From Eikenella glucosivorans (GTDB taxonomy: Bacteria; Pseudomonadota; Gammaproteobacteria; Burkholderiales; Neisseriaceae): a stretch of 64,000 bases of DNA. The notes beneath the pieces were generated by a model. It did not search any database and was not told the origin of the DNA. It worked only from the letters and a program-made list of their open reading frames with translations. The first letter of the stretch is position 1. Each line of letters opens with the position of its first letter. Made by a program: the position numbers and the translations under genes. The stretch spans positions 1 through 64,000 of the forward strand of contig NZ_JACSGR010000006.1 of assembly GCF_016025525.2 (NCBI RefSeq), read 5' to 3'. Shown here in pieces: positions 59,397 through 64,000 of the stretch.

Positions 59397-61436
59397 TCAC
59401 ACGCCGAGATAGGCTTCGCGGCTGGCCAGCCAGCGGGCGAGATGGCGCTCTACGATGTCGGGGTGGCGGGCGATGAGCTCGGGGGCGAGCTGGCGGGCGG
59501 CTTCGAGCAGGGGCAGGTCTTGTTCCAAATCGGCGAAGCGCAGCATGGGCAGGCCGCTTTGGCGGGCGCCGAGGAATTCGCCCGGGCCGCGGATGTTGAG
59601 GTCTTGGCGGGCGATTTCGAAGCCGTCGGTGTGTTCGTAGATCACTTTGAGGCGGGCTTTGGCGGTGTCGCCCAGGGGCTCGGCAAACAGCAGCACGCAG
59701 CTGGACACGGCCGCGCCGCGCCCCACGCGCCCGCGCAGTTGATGCAGTTGCGAAAGCCCCATGCGCTCGGCGTGCTCGATCACCATCAGCGCGGCGTTGG
59801 GCACGTCCACGCCTACTTCGATCACGGTGGTGGCCACCAGCACATGAATGCGGCTGGCGGCAAATTCGGCCATCACGGCGGCTTTGTCGGCGGCTTTCAT
59901 GCGCCCGTGCACCAGGCCGATGGTGAGCTCGGGCAGGGCGGCTTGCAGCTCGGCGAGCGTGTCGGTGGCGGTTTGCAGTTGCAGCGCTTCGCTCTCTTCA
60001 ATCAGCGGGCACACCCAATAGGCCTGTTGCCCTTTTTTGCAGGTGGCCAGCACGAAGCCTTCCACTTCGTGGCGGCGCAGGTTGTTTACCAGGCGGGTTT
60101 TGATGGGGGTGCGGCCGGGCGGCAGCTCGTCGATAATGGATACATCGAGGTCGGCGAAGAAGCTCATGGCCAGGGTGCGCGGGATGGGGGTGGCCGACAT
60201 CATGAGCTGGTGCACGTCGCAGCCTTTGTTTTTCAGGGCGAGGCGCTGGGCGACGCCGAAGCGGTGTTGCTCGTCCACAATCACCAGGCCGAGGTTGTGG
60301 AAGGAGACATCGTCTTGAAACAGGGCGTGGGTGCCCACGGCGAGGCGGATGCGGCCATCGGCGAGCGCGGCTTTGGCCTGCTCTTTTTCTTTCTTTTTGA
60401 GGCTGCCTGAAAGCCAGGCCACGCTGATGCCCAGCGGTTCGAGCCATTGGCGGAATTTGATGTGGTGCTGCTCGGCGAGGATTTCGGTGGGCGCCATCAC
60501 GGCCACTTGGGCGCCGGCTTCGATGGCGGCAAGCGCGGCGAGCGCAGCCACGATGGTTTTGCCGCTGCCCACGTCGCCTTGCAGCAGGCGGTGCATGGGG
60601 TGGGGCTGCGCCAAATCTTGGCGAATTTCGGCCAGCACGCGCTGTTGGGCGGCGGTGAGGGCAAAGGGCAGGCTCTGCACCAGGGGCTCGGCGAGGCTGC
60701 CGTCGCCCACCAGCGGCATGGCCTGGCCGCTGAGGCGCTGCGCGCGGGCGAGGCGCATGGAGAGCTGCTGGGCGAGCAGTTCGTCGAATTTGAGGCGTTG
60801 CCAGGCGGGCAGGCTGCCATTAGATAACTGGGCAACGCTGTATTCGGGCGGCGGGGCGTGCAGGAGGTGCAGGCTTTCGGCCAGCGGGGGGAGCTTGAGG
60901 CGGGCGAGCAGGTTTTCAGGTAGCGTGTCGGCGAGGTCGGTTTGCCCGAGGGCTTGGCGGATGATGCGGCGCAGGGTGGGCTGGCTGAGGCCGGATACGG
61001 TGGGGTAAACGGGGGTGAGGCTTTCGGCCAGGCTTTGGCCGGCGGCGTCGCGGATTTTTGGGTGCACCATTTCGTCGCCGAAAAAGCCGTGGCGGATTTC
61101 GCCGATGGCGCGGATGCGTTTGCCTACGGCGAGCTGTTTTTGCTGGCTGGGGTAGAAGTGGATGAAGCGCAGGTGGAGCACGCTGCCGGAGTGGTCGCGG
61201 ATTTGCACGATGAGCTGGCGGCGCGGGCGGAACTGCACTTCTTGGTGGGTGACTTCGCCTTCCACTTGGCAGGAGAGGCCGACGGGGGCGTTTTTGATGG
61301 GGGTGAGGCGGGTTTCGTCTTCGTAGCGCAGGGGCAGGTGCAGCACGGCGTCCCACAGGCTGCGGATGTGCAGCTTGGCGAGCTTGCCGGCGGTGGCGTC
61401 GGTGAGCTTGAGTTGTTGTTTGAAGCTGGGGCTCAT
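59397..61436 (-). CDS. recG: ATP-dependent DNA helicase RecG
   Basis: Branched-DNA helicase that reverses forks and processes Holliday junctions and R-loops. The 679-residue protein has an N-terminal wedge/OB domain, Walker A GDVGSGKT (about 279-286), DEQHRFG (motif II, about 381), and motif VI QLRGRVGRG. A simDUS-type AGGCTGCCTGAA at 60400-60411 encodes LSGSLKK at an exposed loop. Minus strand, preceded by a 365-base DUS-rich gap and then aroB. Confidence 0.97.
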   Translation of the reverse strand: MSPSFKQQLKLTDATAGKLAKLHIRSLWDAVLHLPLRYEDETRLTPIKNAPVGLSCQVEGEVTHQEVQFRPRRQLIVQIRDHSGSVLHLRFIHFYPSQQKQLAVGKRIRAIGEIRHGFFGDEMVHPKIRDAAGQSLAESLTPVYPTVSGLSQPTLRRIIRQALGQTDLADTLPENLLARLKLPPLAESLHLLHAPPPEYSVAQLSNGSLPAWQRLKFDELLAQQLSMRLARAQRLSGQAMPLVGDGSLAEPLVQSLPFALTAAQQRVLAEIRQDLAQPHPMHRLLQGDVGSGKTIVAALAALAAIEAGAQVAVMAPTEILAEQHHIKFRQWLEPLGISVAWLSGSLKKKEKEQAKAALADGRIRLAVGTHALFQDDVSFHNLGLVIVDEQHRFGVAQRLALKNKGCDVHQLMMSATPIPRTLAMSFFADLDVSIIDELPPGRTPIKTRLVNNLRRHEVEGFVLATCKKGQQAYWVCPLIEESEALQLQTATDTLAELQAALPELTIGLVHGRMKAADKAAVMAEFAASRIHVLVATTVIEVGVDVPNAALMVIEHAERMGLSQLHQLRGRVGRGAAVSSCVLLFAEPLGDTAKARLKVIYEHTDGFEIARQDLNIRGPGEFLGARQSGLPMLRFADLEQDLPLLEAARQLAPELIARHPDIVERHLARWLASREAYLGV

Positions 61437-61801
61437 GGGGGATGGGCTACCTGAAAAGGGTTTGGCTGCGGCCGCTGGGTTGGGCGAAACGAAAACGGGT
61501 GGCGGGATTGTACTGGAGCGGGTTGGTTTCAGGTAGCCTTTGGGTGGAGGGGTTTATTGTGCTGAGCTATGTTTTGGCTTCGCAGCAACTCAGTCTAGGC
61601 TGCGCCAAGACATCGGCCCACTTCGTTGAAGCTGCGTTTTCAGGTAGCCGTTTGGAGGATGGAGGCTACCTGAAAAATGATGGTTTGCTGCTGTGTTGTG
61701 TGTTTCTTGATATGGAATTGGTGGAGCAAGGTTTGGGCGTGCCGGATAATTTTCAGGTAGCCTGCTACGGGGGAGGCTACCTGAAAATTCGGACTGCTGC
61801 T
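61437..61801. other. recG-aroB intergenic region with composite DUS repeat
   Basis: Exact DUS at 61528 (reverse), 61663, 61752 (reverse) and 61774, and degenerate ones at 61444 and 61639. From 61650 back to 61571 on the minus strand is a full copy of the composite repeat: CGCAGCTTCAACGAAGTG, GGCCGATGT, CTTGGC-GCA-GCCTAG (61595-61609) and CTGAGTTGCTGCGAAGCCAAA. No gene is recognised. Confidence 0.75.
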
Positions 61802-62881
61802 TCAAACGCTTTGCAGCAGGGCGGTCATGTCTTCGCGGCTGAAGCCGGTTTCGACGGCGGCTTGGCCGAGCTGTTTGAGAACGACGAGGCGGATTTGTCC
61901 GGCTTGGTTTTTTTTGTCGTGCTGCATGTGGGCGAGCCAGGTATCGACATCGAAATCGGGCGGGGACACTGGCAGGCGGGCGGCTTGCAGCAGGCGGATG
62001 ATGCGCTCGGTGTCGGTGGTTTTCAGGTAGCCTTTGCGCTCGGAGAGGCGGGCGGCGAGCACCATGCCGGCGGCCACGGCTTCGCCGTGCAGCCAGTTGC
62101 CGTAGCCCATTTGGGTTTCGATGGCGTGGCCGAAGGTGTGGCCGAGGTTGAGGTGGGCGCGGATGCCTTGCTCTTTTTCGTCTTGCTCGACGATGTCGGC
62201 TTTCATTTGGCAGCAGTGGCGGATGATGCCGGCGAGGGCGGCTTGGTCTTGCTGCATAATGGCGGGCATGTTTTGCTCGAGCCGGGAAAGGAAGTCGATG
62301 TCGCCGAGCAGGGCGTATTTGATGACTTCAGCGAGGCCGGCGGAAAATTCGCGCGGGGGGAGGGTGCGCAGGGTGGCGGTGTCGGCGATGACGGCTTGGG
62401 GCTGGTAGAAGGCGCCGATCATGTTTTTGCCGAGGGGGTGGTTGATGCCGGTTTTGCCGCCCACGGAGGAGTCGACTTGGCTGAGCAGGGTGGTGGGGAT
62501 TTGGATGAAGGGGATGCCGCGTTGGTAGGTGGCGGCGGCAAAGCCGGCGAGATCGCCGATAACGCCGCCGCCGAGGGCGAGGATGGTGGTGCGGCGGTCG
62601 GCGTGGTGTTGTAGCAGACTGGTATAGATTTGCTGGAGGGACTCGTTGCTTTTGTATTGTTCGCCGTCCGGCAGGATGATGGGGCATACGGCAATGCCGA
62701 GCTGCCGGCAGGCGGCTTCTACGGGGGCGAGGTAGAGTGGGGCGACGGTTTCGTTGCTGACGATGGCGGCTTTGTCGCGGATATGGGGGCGGATGAGCTC
62801 GGCAAGATTGTCGAGCAGGCGGTGGCCGATGTGGATGGGGTAATTGTGGCCGGGGGTGTGAACGCTCAGGGTTTGCATCAT
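61802..62881 (-). CDS. aroB: 3-Dehydroquinate synthase
   Basis: Second shikimate-pathway enzyme; converts DAHP to 3-dehydroquinate with NAD and a divalent metal. The 359-residue protein has the NAD-binding GGGVIGDLAGFAA (about 101-113), DSSVGGKTGIN (about 132-142) and the metal-binding HTFGHAIE (about 250-257). Overlaps aroK by four bases, so they are translationally coupled. A DUS at 62022-62033 is read in frame as KGYLKTT (about 283-289), on a surface helix. Confidence 0.97.
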   Translation of the reverse strand: MMQTLSVHTPGHNYPIHIGHRLLDNLAELIRPHIRDKAAIVSNETVAPLYLAPVEAACRQLGIAVCPIILPDGEQYKSNESLQQIYTSLLQHHADRRTTILALGGGVIGDLAGFAAATYQRGIPFIQIPTTLLSQVDSSVGGKTGINHPLGKNMIGAFYQPQAVIADTATLRTLPPREFSAGLAEVIKYALLGDIDFLSRLEQNMPAIMQQDQAALAGIIRHCCQMKADIVEQDEKEQGIRAHLNLGHTFGHAIETQMGYGNWLHGEAVAAGMVLAARLSERKGYLKTTDTERIIRLLQAARLPVSPPDFDVDTWLAHMQHDKKNQAGQIRLVVLKQLGQAAVETGFSREDMTALLQSV

Positions 62882-63417
62882 GGGGATTCGGGACTGTGTT
62901 GTTGGATGAGGTGCAACAGCTGTTTAGTGATTTGTGGGCAGGAATGTTGCGGCGGGATGTTGAATATGAGGTGGGCGGTTTCGCGGTAGAGGGGGTCGCG
63001 CTGTTGGTAGAGGGCTTGTAGTTTGCCGAGGGGGTCGGCTACCTGAAGCAAGGGGCGGTTTTTGTCGTATTGGATGCGCTGGTAGAGAATTTCTGGCATG
63101 GTATGCAGATAAATCACTGTGCCACGGGTACGCAGGCATTGGCGGTTTTCCGGGGAGAGGATAGCGCCGCCGCCAGTGGCCAATATTAGAGAATGGCGTT
63201 GGGTGAGCTCATCAATAACGGCAGCTTCGCGTTTGCGGAAACCGACTTCGCCTTCCAGCTCGAAAATGGTGGGGATGGATACGCCGGTGCGCTGGCAAAT
63301 GAATTGGTCGCTATCGACAAAATCACGGTGCAAAAGCGCTGCCAATTGCTTGCCGTGTGTGGTTTTGCCTGCGCCCATCAAGCCGATGAGAAAAATATTG
63401 CCTGCCATGTTGTCCAT
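62878..63417 (-). CDS. aroK: Shikimate kinase
   Basis: Phosphorylates shikimate to shikimate-3-P. From ATG 63417 the protein has 179 residues starting MDNMAGNIFLIGLMGAGKTTHGK, aligning with Neisseria AroK; P-loop GLMGAGKT. Other residues: DSDQFICQRTG (shikimate-binding D33-type) and ATGGGAI (about 79-85). Alternative starts at 63426 and 63408 are in frame, all inside a perfect hairpin. pilQ-aroK-aroB order as in Neisseria. Confidence 0.95.
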   Translation of the reverse strand: MDNMAGNIFLIGLMGAGKTTHGKQLAALLHRDFVDSDQFICQRTGVSIPTIFELEGEVGFRKREAAVIDELTQRHSLILATGGGAILSPENRQCLRTRGTVIYLHTMPEILYQRIQYDKNRPLLQVADPLGKLQALYQQRDPLYRETAHLIFNIPPQHSCPQITKQLLHLIQQHSPESP

Positions 63418-63425
63418 GGCAGGCA
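63399..63425. promoter_or_regulatory. Perfect 11-bp hairpin over the aroK start codons
   Basis: TGCCTGCCATG (63399-63409) and CATGGCAGGCA (63415-63425) pair perfectly with a 5-base loop. It contains all three possible aroK ATG codons (63426, 63417, 63408), so the mRNA hairpin would hide the start. It lies 30-57 bases after the pilQ stop; coupling to pilQ translation, or protein/RNA control of aroK, is possible. Confidence 0.6.
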
Positions 63426-63455
63426 TTTTAACCGAATCAATCGGAAAATTGCTAC

Positions 63456-64000
63456 TTAGTAGCGCAGAACGTTGCCTTCGCTGCCCATGATGCGCGGAGT
63501 GATGAAGATCAGCAGTTCGTTGCGTGTTTCGTTGCGTCTAGTACCACGGAACAAGTTACCAACTACAGGAATATCACCTAACAGTGGTACCTTGTATTGG
63601 GCATTGGAGTTATTTTCCTCATAAATACCGCCCAAGATGATGGTACCGCCATCTTCTACCATGGCACGGGTGTTCAGCTCTTTGGTGCTAATACATGGAG
63701 TACCCAGTACGCTACAGTTTTCATCTACTGAGTCTTTATTCAGCTTGATGTCCATAATCACGTTGCCATCAGGCGTGATTTGAGGAGTAACTGTTAAACC
63801 CAGTACGGCTTCCTTGAAGCTAGTGCTGGTGGCGCCGCTGGAAGAAGCTTCCTGATAGGGGATTTCCTGACCGGATTTGATGGTGGCTTCTTTACGGTCT
63901 TGAGTCAGCACACGCGGACTGGAAATAATCTTACCGCGGTTCTGTTCTTGCATAGCGGTCAATTCGAGACCGAGGGCGCCGGAAGATAAAGCGCGGACAA
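63456..64000 (-). CDS. pilQ: Type IV pilus secretin PilQ (3' part)
   Basis: The C-terminal 181 residues of the outer-membrane secretin through which type IV pili are extruded and transforming DNA enters; the gene continues beyond the window edge. Secretin signatures visible are LGLELTAMQEQNRGKIISSPRVLT, GQEIPYQ, the VTPQITPDGNVIMDIKLNKD strand and the C-terminal VEDGGTIILGGIYEE...VPLLGDIPVVGNLFRGTRR...LLIFITPRI. Lower GC than aroK/aroB and no DUS within the visible part. Upstream of aroK in the same direction. Confidence 0.95.
   Translation of the reverse strand, partial: VRALSSGALGLELTAMQEQNRGKIISSPRVLTQDRKEATIKSGQEIPYQEASSSGATSTSFKEAVLGLTVTPQITPDGNVIMDIKLNKDSVDENCSVLGTPCISTKELNTRAMVEDGGTIILGGIYEENNSNAQYKVPLLGDIPVVGNLFRGTRRNETRNELLIFITPRIMGSEGNVLRY

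Overview
The window comes from a member of the Neisseriaceae, most likely Eikenella. The main reason is the 12-mer AGGCTACCTGAA (usually followed by AA), the Eikenella dialect of the Neisseriaceae DNA uptake sequence (DUS). I count roughly 90 exact copies by eye, in both orientations, often as inverted pairs between genes. Gene content agrees: mtrR divergent from mtrCDE, pilQ-aroK-aroB, fimV/tspA-truA-trpF, yciI-bolA-parvulin, comEC and groESL are arrangements typical of Neisseria relatives. The DNA is GC-rich and densely coding. No rRNA, tRNA, CRISPR array, prophage or insertion sequence was found.

Layout. 1-4.9 kb: aat, dapD, pncA, glnS and a small membrane protein. 5.0-9.5 kb: an iron-sulphur (isc) locus (iscR, iscS, iscU, iscA) interrupted by an AT-rich acetyltransferase gene, a 42-residue acidic peptide gene, a DksA-like zinc finger, a lipoprotein and a helix-hairpin-helix protein. 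9.6-12.4 kb: rlmE-ftsH. 12.5-13.4 kb: hemerythrin-like protein and bfd behind a probable Fur box. 13.6-15.2 kb: lspA-ispH. 15.3-18.3 kb: a pilin-like membrane protein and groESL with a heat-shock-type promoter. 18.6-21.1 kb: LysE exporter, divergent LysR regulator and a pRiA4b ORF-3-like protein. 21.2-23.6 kb: uvrB and a small zinc-ribbon-like protein, in a block that carries Neisseria-dialect DUS. 23.9-30.9 kb: mtrE, mtrD, mtrC and divergent mtrR. 31-35 kb: ClC channel, two parvulins, BolA and YciI. 35.2-39.3 kb: fimV, truA, a glutaredoxin-like gene and trpF. 39.4-45.5 kb: DUF4189 protein, Tat-exported FAD oxidoreductase, DedA, glmM and tsaD. 46-50 kb: hendecad-repeat lipoprotein, comEC and an AT-rich Sel1-repeat gene. 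50.3-54.7 kb: dnaE and an unknown protein. 54.9-56.4 kb: TPP riboswitch and cytX. 56.6-59.1 kb: aromatic amino acid permease and a frameshifted membrane protein gene. 59.4-64 kb: recG, aroB, aroK and the 3' end of pilQ.

Common threads. Much of the window concerns natural transformation: uptake sequences everywhere, the ComEC channel, the PilQ secretin and FimV. DUS serve as terminator hairpins and are also read as protein: FQVA, GYLK and SGSL peptides inside enzymes, and DUS-supplied stop codons ending at least three proteins. Many intergenic DUS are the anchored end of a longer repeat of about 80 bp whose inner hairpin shows compensatory changes between copies. I regard this composite element as the most interesting undescribed feature here. 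Several islands (the acetyltransferase inside isc, the uvrB block, the Sel1 gene) look imported, as expected in a competent organism.
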